Shown piece after piece: positions 33,981-41,199 of a stretch of 64,000 nucleotides of DNA. Below the pieces are notes generated by a model. That model had not been told where the DNA came from, did not search any database, and saw only the letters and a list, made by a program, of their open reading frames with translations. Origin of the DNA: Pseudoflavonifractor gallinarum (GTDB lineage Bacteria > Bacillota > Clostridia > Oscillospirales > Oscillospiraceae). The translations under genes and the position numbers were made by a program. How positions within the stretch are numbered: the stretch's first letter is position 1; every line of letters starts with the position of its first letter. The DNA lies in NCBI RefSeq assembly GCF_014982855.1, contig NZ_JADCKF010000007.1:124001-188000 (forward strand), in the 5' to 3' direction.

Positions 33981-34343
33981 ATGAGAATGTACCAATACGA
34001 CAAACATCTTGACTTTCACGCCCTGGGCCGTGAGATTAAACGCAAACGGGAGGAAAAGGGCTGGACGCAGGAATACCTGGCCCAGCTTGTGGATCGCACC
34101 CCGCGCTCCATCATGTATATGGAGAACCGGGGCCAGAAACCAAGCCTCAATGTTTTTTACCAGCTTGTCACCCTGCTGGAGATTTCCGTGGATCAATTCT
34201 TTTTCCCAGACAAGCGCAACGGAGAGAGCACCTGCCGCAAACAGATAGATGTCATGCTCAATTCGATGGACGAAAAAGAGTTAACCGTAATGAAATACAC
34301 AGCAGAGGGACTGCAAAAAGCCCGTGAAACGGAGGATGCGTAA
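33981..34343 (+). CDS. XRE-family regulator
   Basis: 120-aa helix-turn-helix protein. HTH about residues 14-68 (GWTQEYLAQLVDRTPRSIMY), with a C-terminal tail containing NSMDEKELTVMKYTAEGLQK, typical of ICE-borne repressors. One of only two element genes reading rightward outside the IS110 element, separating the cargo module from the transfer module. A weak AGGGTGA site precedes two close ATGs (33981, 33987). Confidence 0.85.
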   Translation: MRMYQYDKHLDFHALGREIKRKREEKGWTQEYLAQLVDRTPRSIMYMENRGQKPSLNVFYQLVTLLEISVDQFFFPDKRNGESTCRKQIDVMLNSMDEKELTVMKYTAEGLQKARETEDA

Positions 34344-34486
34344 GAGAAGCACGCGCCTCCGTTTTTTCATGCCATGTTGCGGGGGTGCGCGTTTTGGCAA
34401 GCAATTCGGGTGTGGCCACACTCCGAAATTTTCACAGGCCGCAGGCCCGTGAAAATGCTTGTTGGGGAGCTCCCCAAACCCGCTGA

Positions 34487-34511
34487 ACTTCTGGACACTT
34501 TGTCCAGAAGT
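34487..34511. repeat. ICE palindromic repeat, copy 4
   Basis: Perfect copy with both 11-base arms fully complementary. Intergenic, between the XRE gene and the relaxase stop. Confidence 0.92.
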
Positions 34512-34545
34512 CCCGGCGCAAGTGCCTGTTGTTGGCGGCCCGAAG

Positions 34546-35952
34546 CTAACGCTCCTGGGCCTTATTTTTTTGCTCGTCCGCGTGGCCGAGCAGGTGATCG
34601 ATATTTGCCTTGACTGCCACGGCCTGCCGCATATCCGCCTGGGCCTTGCGGTATTCCGCATAGAGGGCCTTTTTCTTTTCAGAGAGCTCCCGGTGCTGCT
34701 TTTTCAGCGTGTCCATTTTGGGGAGCTTTGCCCCGCCCAAAAGCTCACTCATAGCCGTCTTTGCCGCCCGGTAGTCTGCCAGCTCCGCCTCATGCTGGGC
34801 CAGATATTTTCTGCTATACCGGGCCGCCTTGTAGCCGTCAAACACAGGCCGCGTCTTTGCATACTGCACCACCGCGCCCATGAGCTCGGAGGTTTTGGAA
34901 AGGGCGGCCTCCGTGTCCCGCAGCTCCCCGGCCAGCTTGTGAGCCAGATCCACCGCCGCCTCGGTGCTTGTCGCAAGAGCCTCGTAATCGGAAAGTCCAT
35001 GCTCCCGGAGATACAGGAGCGCGGCGGCCATCTGCTTTATGTTATAGACTTTGGCCCACCGTTCATAGGCCGGGCCCTTGCCCTGGGCCATGCGCTCCCT
35101 AATGTCGATAATCAGATTGACCCGCCGGGGCGGAGCCGGGCCGTCTTTTGGGAGCTCCGGGATGGGACGCTCCCCGGCAATTACCGCCCGGATGTCATCC
35201 GGATCGAAACCGGGGCCCAGGGTGGATGCCCGCAGGCGGGTGTACTTATCCTGCCCAGGAGCCAGGAACGAGATCACGCCGCCCCGCCCATGCTTCACCG
35301 CAAAGCCGGACTCCTCCATGAGCCGCAGGAACACCGGGAAGTCGGCGGGCTTTTTCCCCAGGGCCTCCACGATGGCCAGCCGCACCCTCTGTTGTGCGGT
35401 GGGCGGCTTTTCTCCAATCCACTGGCCATAATGGAGAAAGCGGCCCTTGCTGTGCTGTTTCGGATTTTGGATAACAGACAGCTCATGCTCAATGCACACC
35501 CGGTCAGAGAGCCGCCGCACCGCAAAGCTGGAGCCGATGAAGTTATGAAACTTCCGGGAGCAGTCCTGGGCCGTGGAGTTGTAATAAATGTGATTATGAA
35601 TGTGGCCCTTGTCGATGTGGGTACAAACGAAAAACTGGTACTTGCCCTTTGTCCAGCGCATGGCCGTTTCATAGCCGATTTTGTTGGCCTCCTCCGGCGT
35701 GACCTCACCGGGAGGAAACGCCTGCCGGATCTGAAAGAACAGGGCCCCGCGCTCTACGGCCCGGCCCGTTTCCGCCTGGTACTGGCTCTTTGTCAGGAGA
35801 AACTCAGCGGGGGCCGATGCCGGATCGCAGAGGTAGGCAGACACAGCTCCTATCTTTTTCGGATTGAGCCCGTAGGCAAACCGATCCTCCATTGTCTGGA
35901 CAGCCGTTTTTCCCGCCGCTACCTTGTAGGGCCGGATGTAAGTTGTAGCGAT
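34546..35952 (-). CDS. Relaxase (MobP/VirD2-type)
   Basis: Nicks oriT and leads the transferred strand. The relaxase domain (about residues 1-200) has the metal-binding motif HIDKGHIHNHIYYNS; the C-terminal half is coiled coil. Start: AAAGGAGG (35967-35960) lies seven bases before an ATC codon at 35952, and translation from there reads IATTYIRPYKVAAGKTAV, where family members begin MATTYI. The first ATG in frame is at 35892 and would drop 20 conserved residues. I infer initiation at ATC, or a damaged start codon. 468 aa from ATC, 448 from ATG. Confidence 0.88.
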   Translation of the reverse strand: MATTYIRPYKVAAGKTAVQTMEDRFAYGLNPKKIGAVSAYLCDPASAPAEFLLTKSQYQAETGRAVERGALFFQIRQAFPPGEVTPEEANKIGYETAMRWTKGKYQFFVCTHIDKGHIHNHIYYNSTAQDCSRKFHNFIGSSFAVRRLSDRVCIEHELSVIQNPKQHSKGRFLHYGQWIGEKPPTAQQRVRLAIVEALGKKPADFPVFLRLMEESGFAVKHGRGGVISFLAPGQDKYTRLRASTLGPGFDPDDIRAVIAGERPIPELPKDGPAPPRRVNLIIDIRERMAQGKGPAYERWAKVYNIKQMAAALLYLREHGLSDYEALATSTEAAVDLAHKLAGELRDTEAALSKTSELMGAVVQYAKTRPVFDGYKAARYSRKYLAQHEAELADYRAAKTAMSELLGGAKLPKMDTLKKQHRELSEKKKALYAEYRKAQADMRQAVAVKANIDHLLGHADEQKNKAQER

Positions 35953-36013
35953 AGCCGCACCTCCTTTCCCAGCAGAAAAAGCGGGCGGCGGTCTATGTCA
36001 CCCGCCGCCCGGA

Positions 36014-36038
36014 ACCTCTGGACACTTTGTCCAGAAGT
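36014..36038. repeat. ICE palindromic repeat, copy 5
   Basis: Full-length copy one base past the stop codon of the CD1845-like gene. Confidence 0.9.
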
Positions 36039-36039
36039 A

Positions 36040-36330
36040 TCAGCTTACCATAAAGTCCATCGCCGCATACTTCACACCATACAGGCGCTCCACCAGCCAG
36101 CCGCCCAGGGCCGGGAGCCCAAAGGGGGAAACCAGGAACGCCAGCACAAACATGGCGATGCAGCCTACTGTCTGCCCGGCCAGCAGGCAGAGGATCGCCA
36201 GTAAGGACAGGCCCACACAGGCCACAATGCACACCGCTCCCGCCACGCAGGACAGGAACGTAAGCACAGCCACAATGAGGATCAGGGCCAGGACAAAGGG
36301 AGCCGCGATGATTTTTAAGATTGTCCGCAT
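36040..36330 (-). CDS. CD1845-family small membrane protein
   Basis: 96 aa, almost entirely hydrophobic, with two to three predicted membrane helices (about 8-30, 33-55, 58-75). Resembles the CD1845 family found in the transfer regions of Firmicute ICEs. Function unknown. ATG at 36330 after AGGAGG. Confidence 0.75.
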   Translation of the reverse strand: MRTILKIIAAPFVLALILIVAVLTFLSCVAGAVCIVACVGLSLLAILCLLAGQTVGCIAMFVLAFLVSPFGLPALGGWLVERLYGVKYAAMDFMVS

Positions 36331-36424
36331 CGTTCATACCTCCTACAAAAAGTTCGTTGTTTGCCTCTATATGTATATTATAACTCCGCAGGAGGGGGCC
36401 AACAAGGATGCCTCGGCTATCCCC

Positions 36425-36449
36425 ACCTCTGGACAAAATGTCCAGAAGT
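36425..36449. repeat. ICE palindromic repeat, copy 6
   Basis: Copy with a variant centre (AAA in place of AAG), between mobC and the CD1845-like gene. Confidence 0.88.
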
Positions 36450-36488
36450 CGAGATAGCCGGGGAACGGCAAAACCGCTCCCCGGCAGG

Positions 36489-36836
36489 TCAGAGCCGCAC
36501 GATGGCGGAGAGCTTTTCCAGCAGATCGGAAAGGGGCCGCCACAGCTTTTCATAGTCCCGTTGCAGAGCTTTGATCTCCTCCGGGTAAATGCCGCCGTAG
36601 GTATTCGCCTGGATCGCCACCTGGTTTAGATTGTTGGAGCACCGCCGCTGGAGCGACACCAGCTCCTGGACAGGTGACAGGTCAACATGGAGCACATACC
36701 CATTGAGGGCCATTTTCCGCATATAGGCCCCCATGTTTCGGATGCCCGCCTCGGCCATACGCTCCCGGATCAGCGCCTGCTCCTCCTCGGACACCATCAC
36801 ATGGAGATGGATGGGGCGGCGGCGTTTCTTTGTCAC
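36489..36836 (-). CDS. mobC: MobC-like relaxosome protein
   Basis: 115-aa accessory protein that helps the relaxase open oriT. N-terminal ribbon-helix-helix (RPIHLHVMVSEEEQALIRER) and the MobC signature near SNNLNQVAIQANTYGGIYPE. The start is a GTG at 36836 that overlaps the TGA of the small gene upstream (GTGA). oriT is expected nearby; I could not locate it with confidence. Confidence 0.88.
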   Translation of the reverse strand: MTKKRRRPIHLHVMVSEEEQALIRERMAEAGIRNMGAYMRKMALNGYVLHVDLSPVQELVSLQRRCSNNLNQVAIQANTYGGIYPEEIKALQRDYEKLWRPLSDLLEKLSAIVRL

Positions 36837-36997
36837 CGCTCCTCCCGTTCCAGGCTCCGGCAGACGCGGGGCGGCTCCTTTACCTTGTCCAGCGCCTTTT
36901 CCCGTTCCGGGGGCTGGGCGGGGATCGGCGTATTGAATACCCCGGAGAGCCGCAGGGCCTCCTGGTTGGCAAAATCCTCTTCACGCTTCTTTTCCAT
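36833..36997 (-). CDS. Small ICE protein upstream of mobC
   Basis: 54-aa highly charged protein (MEKKREEDFANQEALRLSG ... EPPRVCRSLEREER). AGGAGG seven bases before the ATG at 36997, and a four-base stop/start overlap with mobC, indicate a real translated gene. No family recognised; possibly a leader for coupled mobC translation. Confidence 0.65.
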   Translation of the reverse strand: MEKKREEDFANQEALRLSGVFNTPIPAQPPEREKALDKVKEPPRVCRSLEREER

Positions 36998-37008
36998 AAA
37001 CAGTCCTC

Positions 37009-37791
37009 CTATCTGTCGCCCCGGTCAGGGGCTTTCTTTTTTGGCCCGTCCAGGGCCCGGTGTTCCTGGGCCTCCTTTTGCGCCGCTTTCAGTTGTTCCG
37101 CAATCGGGGGCTGGTGTTTGGCCTCCTTGTGAGCCCGCGCCGCTTCCTGGCGTTCAATGCTGCGGACGCGAACGGCCAGTTGCTCCGGGGTGATGTATTC
37201 TTTCACCACATAACTGCCGAAGTCAGGGTAAAACCATGTCAGCCGCTTCTGATCCGGGACATGGTGGGCATCCTCCCATTTCCCCACCACCTGGGCCTGG
37301 GCATCTATCTGCCGCCGGATGTCCAGATTTTCACGGGAGGGCCGGAGCTCATAATTCTGCATTTCCTGCTCTGTCAGGGGATGGGCATAGATGATGGCTC
37401 CCCACGCCTGAAACGCCTCGCCCATCACTTGCTGGAGGGTAAAGTACAAATCCATGTGGACAGGGCGGTTAAAGTAGCTGTTCGGGTAAGTGCCGATGTC
37501 AATAGGCCGCTGGGTGGAGTAGTATTTGTAGGTTTCCTTGTCCGGGGCCTGCTCTACTTCAAACACATGATAGCGCCGCTGATAGTCCTCGGCCCGGTTG
37601 TGCAAATCCCGTTCCGCCATGTCCGGCTCGTTGTGGTAGTGGCCCCAAAAGAAGTCCCGGTGTCCGTCCTGCTCGTTGAATTGCCATGTCACATAGGGGT
37701 TAGGGGCCTTGGGGTTTTCGCCCAGCACAAAGCCGCATTTGTTATCAAACAGGATCGTGCGGCGGATCACATAGCCTTGATTTTCTTCCAG
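37009..37791 (-). CDS. Conserved ICE protein of unknown function
   Basis: 260-aa soluble protein, no domain I can name. Aromatic-rich N-terminal two thirds (YVTWQFNEQDGHRDFFWGHY; TYPNSYFNRPVHMDLYFTLQ) and a charged, Gln/Ala/Lys-rich C-terminus. AAGGAGG (37805-37799) lies seven bases before a CTG at 37791, giving L(M)EENQGYVIRRTIL. No ATG or GTG stands at that position, and an in-frame upstream start at 37860 has no site. I take CTG as start. Lies 11 bp before the small gene leading into mobC. Confidence 0.65.
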   Translation of the reverse strand: MEENQGYVIRRTILFDNKCGFVLGENPKAPNPYVTWQFNEQDGHRDFFWGHYHNEPDMAERDLHNRAEDYQRRYHVFEVEQAPDKETYKYYSTQRPIDIGTYPNSYFNRPVHMDLYFTLQQVMGEAFQAWGAIIYAHPLTEQEMQNYELRPSRENLDIRRQIDAQAQVVGKWEDAHHVPDQKRLTWFYPDFGSYVVKEYITPEQLAVRVRSIERQEAARAHKEAKHQPPIAEQLKAAQKEAQEHRALDGPKKKAPDRGDR

Positions 37792-37907
37792 AATAACACC
37801 TCCTTGATGTTGACAGCATCGGGGCCAAACAGGGGCAGGCCGTAGAAACACTCGGCCCACCCCAAAAGCGGCCCCGGAAAGCCTTGTAATCAGCGGGTTT
37901 CGAGGGC

Positions 37908-38276
37908 CTAATTGTCAACGCCCCTGCCCCGTCTTTTCCGCATATATTCCCGCTGTTGTCGGCGGTGAGCTTTCTTTGCACAGGCCGCCGAGCAGTAAGC
38001 CTGCCGCCGATCCGGGGCAACGGGCCCGCCGCAGATAGGGCAAATCTTAAAATCCGGCCTGGGCCCCTCGGTCAAGAGGGCGGCCTCCAGCGCCGGATCA
38101 AGGGGCAGCACCGCCTCCCGAAAGTAGCGGCACAGCGCCCCCGTCCAGCATTTCCCCAGCATATAGCACTCACAGTCCAGGGGCAGGCAGCCGCACTCCC
38201 GGTCATAGTTGGCACACCATTTTGTCACCAGGGCGCGGATCGCCCGTTTTTCCTCGCGTGTCAGTTCACGGGCCAA
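37908..38276 (-). CDS. Cysteine-rich zinc-finger ICE protein
   Basis: 122 aa. An N-terminal region with six cysteines (KWCANYDRECGCLPLDCECYMLGKC) is followed by a treble-clef-like CPICGG ... YCSAACAKKAHRR finger and a basic tail. Matches the cysteine-rich VLP-type proteins of Firmicute ICEs. Start is a TTG at 38276 after GGGAGGTG. Probably DNA- or protein-binding; role unknown. Confidence 0.75.
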   Translation of the reverse strand: MARELTREEKRAIRALVTKWCANYDRECGCLPLDCECYMLGKCWTGALCRYFREAVLPLDPALEAALLTEGPRPDFKICPICGGPVAPDRRQAYCSAACAKKAHRRQQREYMRKRRGRGVDN

Positions 38277-38280
38277 GCCG

Positions 38281-38457
38281 TCACCTCCCGCCAGCCGGGG
38301 CCCGCATAAGCTCCCGGTAGCAGGACACGCAGCCGATCCCGCGCCAGTAGGGACACCCGGAGCACCGGGAGCCCCTGGGCGGCTTTGCCGGGGCCGGAGC
38401 CTGGGGGCGGGGCTTCTGCTGCATCATCTTTTCATAGGGGCTGTTGGTAAACCTCAT
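38281..38457 (-). CDS. Small Cys/Pro-rich ICE protein
   Basis: 58 aa: MRFTNSPYEKMMQQKPRP, a Pro/Ala linker, then RCSGCPYWRGIGCVSCYREL, a four-cysteine cluster likely to bind zinc. The ATG at 38457 overlaps the stop of the DUF4366 gene (ATGA), and AGGAGG precedes it. Its stop lies four bases before the next gene's TTG. No function known. Confidence 0.7.
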   Translation of the reverse strand: MRFTNSPYEKMMQQKPRPQAPAPAKPPRGSRCSGCPYWRGIGCVSCYRELMRAPAGGR

Positions 38458-39239
38458 TTGTCCGCCTCCTCTCTGTCATCGTCCTCCTCGTCCCAGGGCG
38501 GGCCGTCATCGTCCTCGTCCCCGTAGCCGTCCGGCCCGTCATAGTCCGTGAGCTCGTCGCCGTAGTCCTCCTGGGGCGCGGCGGCTTTCTGCTGTTTGGG
38601 ACGCAGCACCTTGAAATAGAACGCCGCACCGCCGCCCATCAGGGCCACAGCCAGCACCGCCAGGAGCATTCCCATGTTGCCGCCCGTTTCCGGCTCGGCC
38701 TCCTCCGGGGCGGGCTCCTCGGTTTCCGTGGGCTCCGGCTCCGGCTCAACACCCACGCACTTGCTCATATTGACGGAGCAGACGGCACAATCCGTATTGA
38801 CGGCCCCCGCCTCGCATTTTTCAGAGCAGGAGCACACCGCTTGTTCCACGCCAGCGGCCTCCGCCGCAGCAAGCAGATCGGCCTCATCCACAACGCTGAA
38901 AAAGTAGGTTTCGTACTGTTCGCCCTCTTCGTCCACGGGCTTGTCATAGTCGATGACGATATAGAACGTGTTGCCGCCGCTGGTCTGGACGGTAATAAAC
39001 TGCTTGTTGGTGTGCTCGTCATAGAGCAGATCGCGGGTCACAAGGCTGCCATCTTCGGAAAAGCCCTCGCCGGGCTCAATGGTGGGCTCCGGGGCGGGAG
39101 CTTCCTCCGTCATGGTGGGATCTCCGTAGTCCGCGCCCTCGCCGCCGTCCGCATAGGCATACGCCGGGACACTAAAGCCGCATAAAAGAACGACGGCGCA
39201 GAGCGCCGCCGCCATCACCCGAAAGCGTTTCATCTTCAA
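38454..39239 (-). CDS. DUF4366 (CD1107-family) surface protein
   Basis: 261 aa with a signal peptide (residues 1-27), an extracellular domain with TVQTSGGNTFYIVIDYDKPV, a Cys-rich stretch, a Pro/Glu-rich linker, a membrane helix (about 195-217) and an acidic cytoplasmic tail. Matches the CD1107/DUF4366 mobile-element family. Probably part of the transfer apparatus at the cell surface. Overlaps neighbours on both sides by four bases. Confidence 0.83.
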   Translation of the reverse strand: MKMKRFRVMAAALCAVVLLCGFSVPAYAYADGGEGADYGDPTMTEEAPAPEPTIEPGEGFSEDGSLVTRDLLYDEHTNKQFITVQTSGGNTFYIVIDYDKPVDEEGEQYETYFFSVVDEADLLAAAEAAGVEQAVCSCSEKCEAGAVNTDCAVCSVNMSKCVGVEPEPEPTETEEPAPEEAEPETGGNMGMLLAVLAVALMGGGAAFYFKVLRPKQQKAAAPQEDYGDELTDYDGPDGYGDEDDDGPPWDEEDDDREEADK

Positions 39240-39490
39240 TTTTCCTCCTTTCCGCCATCCTCGGACTTCTGGACACTTTGTCCAGAGGTGCCGCCGTCCC
39301 GGAGCCGTTGGAGCACCAAGGGCAGCTCCTCCAGGGAAACGCTCATACCCCGCACGATGTCCACGATCTCCTCGTTTTCCGCCTCCCGGTGCTTTTGCTC
39401 CAGTTCTTTCAGCCGGGTCTGCTGTTCGCTGATTTTGGCCTTGACCTTATCAATCTCGGCCTGGATTTTTTGGCTTTTGCTTGCCGCCAT
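39236..39490 (-). CDS. DUF4315-family coiled-coil protein
   Basis: 84 aa. Coiled coil SQKIQAEIDKVKAKISEQQT, then a helical segment and a tail that encodes palindromic repeat copy 7 (read as TSGQSVQKSE). AAGGAGG precedes the ATG at 39490. Found with DUF4366 and CD1108-type genes in related elements. Confidence 0.8.
   Translation of the reverse strand: MAASKSQKIQAEIDKVKAKISEQQTRLKELEQKHREAENEEIVDIVRGMSVSLEELPLVLQRLRDGGTSGQSVQKSEDGGKEEN
39265..39289. repeat. ICE palindromic repeat, copy 7 (in coding sequence)
   Basis: Inside the DUF4315 gene near its 3' end, read in frame without disruption. Confidence 0.9.
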
Positions 39491-39504
39491 AGAGTACCTC
39501 CTTG

Positions 39505-41199
39505 TCAGGGTAAACGCCCGTAGGCGTAGAAATGAGATTGCCAGTAGCTTGTATTCAGGTTTGCATATTGGATGGGATCGCCACAATGGATCATCATCCC
39601 GTCCCCCACATAGATGCCACAATGGGACACGCCCGCCGTGTCATAGGTGCCGACAAAGAACACCAGATCGCCTGGGCGGGGTGCGCTGGTGGGGGTGCAG
39701 ATGTTATAGAGCCCCTGGGCTCCCAGGCGGCCCACATTCCAGCCGGAGTGATTGATCACCCAGGACACAAAGCCGGAGCAGTCAAAGGACGTGGCCGGAG
39801 AGCTGCCGCCCCACACATAGGGATAGCCCAGGTATTTCTCCGCCTCGCCCAAAATGGCCGCAAAGGTTTCATCGTCCAGATATTCCTCCGGTACGTCATA
39901 GTCAGCGGGCGGGTTTGTGATGTATTTCCCCACATAGGCTGACTCCGGGAACAGATCGGGCCTGTTCCCCAGGGTGGACATATAGAGGGAATAGCGGGCC
40001 ATCTGTTCCTCGCCCATCATTTCCAGGGGCAGATGGGAAAGGTTTTTGTTTTCCAGCGTGACATAACAGATGTACCAGGAGTAGGGATCGCCGTCGCTGT
40101 CATACCGGGTTTCCCGCACCACGCGCTCCGTCAGGATATACTGGCGGTCAAAGAGGTTTTCCAGGGTGCCCTGCACCTCGTCCGCCGTCCATTCCCCCTC
40201 ATGGAGCACACAGAGGATAGAGATCAGCACATAGGGATCGTGCTCGATCTGGTCCAGGTCAAAATGGTATTCGTCATAGCTGTGGGTGGCGGTATAGGTG
40301 TCCAGGTAATTTTGCAGTTCTGCTTCCATACCGGAATAGGCCGCCTCTGCCGCCAGGATCTCCCCGTCCTCCGATGGGTAGGTGGTAGCGCCCACGGCCC
40401 CCGCGCCGGAATTTCCCAGCATCACCAGGGAAGAAGAACAGGACTGCATCATAAAGAGCAGGAGCACACAGGCCAGGGCCAGCAGCACCCCCACGGGATG
40501 CCGCTTCACAAAGCCCGCGATCTTCGCCCCGGCCTTTTCCGTGGCGGCGGCGGTCTTTTTGGCCGCGCTTGCCGCGCCCGTCTTTGCCGCCTCCCGCGCC
40601 CTCTTTTGATACTGCTTTTTCAAGCGGTGCTTGCGCCACATCCGGGAAACAGGGTTGCCGGACATTTCCGGGTGCTCCTGGGCGGCCATGCGGAAATGAT
40701 AGTCCGCCGTGGCCTTGACATATTTGGACTCGGCCCGCTGGACAGCCTTTGCCGGGTGCTGCCGGATTTTCTTTTGCACAAACCGCTTGCCATGCCGCAG
40801 GCCGGACTCGCCCACCAGCTCGGAGCGGTGGGCCCCCTCGATCCCCACGTTTTCCTGTTCATTCTCATAAATCTTGCCATGCACAAAACCGTGGGCGGCC
40901 CCGCCAGCGGCCCGGCCTATCCGCCGCACCGGGCCGGGCTTTTTGGGCGGCTTCTGTTTTGCCAGCTTATCCTTTGTCCGTTCCAGCTTTTCCCCGCGCT
41001 CCTCCATGCGGAGCTTGGACGCGGCGGCCTGCTCCTGTTTGCTTTTCTGCCGGAACTTTGACTTGTGGACACTTTGTCCAGAAGTGCCGTTGTCCGCAGC
41101 CCCGGCACCGCCTGGGGAGCCGCCAGGATCGGCGGCGCTCTCCCAGGAGCCGGGGCGCTCCCTGGGCTCCTGTTTGGGCTTATTCGGTTTTCGCTTCAT
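39505..41199 (-). CDS. CD1108-family NlpC/P60 transfer hydrolase
   Basis: 564-aa membrane-anchored cell-wall hydrolase of the transfer machinery, opening peptidoglycan for conjugation. A long basic cytoplasmic N-terminus (about 1-235) is followed by one membrane helix (HPVGVLLALACVLLLFMM), a central domain and a C-terminal NlpC/P60 domain with catalytic Cys in TSFDCSGFVSW and His in SHCGIYVGDG. The N-terminus contains repeat copy 8 (TSGQSVHKSK). Start overlaps the VirB4 gene by 20 bases. Confidence 0.9.
   Translation of the reverse strand: MKRKPNKPKQEPRERPGSWESAADPGGSPGGAGAADNGTSGQSVHKSKFRQKSKQEQAAASKLRMEERGEKLERTKDKLAKQKPPKKPGPVRRIGRAAGGAAHGFVHGKIYENEQENVGIEGAHRSELVGESGLRHGKRFVQKKIRQHPAKAVQRAESKYVKATADYHFRMAAQEHPEMSGNPVSRMWRKHRLKKQYQKRAREAAKTGAASAAKKTAAATEKAGAKIAGFVKRHPVGVLLALACVLLLFMMQSCSSSLVMLGNSGAGAVGATTYPSEDGEILAAEAAYSGMEAELQNYLDTYTATHSYDEYHFDLDQIEHDPYVLISILCVLHEGEWTADEVQGTLENLFDRQYILTERVVRETRYDSDGDPYSWYICYVTLENKNLSHLPLEMMGEEQMARYSLYMSTLGNRPDLFPESAYVGKYITNPPADYDVPEEYLDDETFAAILGEAEKYLGYPYVWGGSSPATSFDCSGFVSWVINHSGWNVGRLGAQGLYNICTPTSAPRPGDLVFFVGTYDTAGVSHCGIYVGDGMMIHCGDPIQYANLNTSYWQSHFYAYGRLP
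41061..41085. repeat. ICE palindromic repeat, copy 8 (in coding sequence)
   Basis: Inside the CD1108-like gene near codon 40, one mismatch in the left arm (ACTTGTGGACA). Confidence 0.88.

Noticed and set aside
36489-37000. oriT beside mobC
   Set aside because: Inverted repeats near the mobilisation genes are mostly the dispersed ICE palindrome; no nick-site consensus could be identified by eye.
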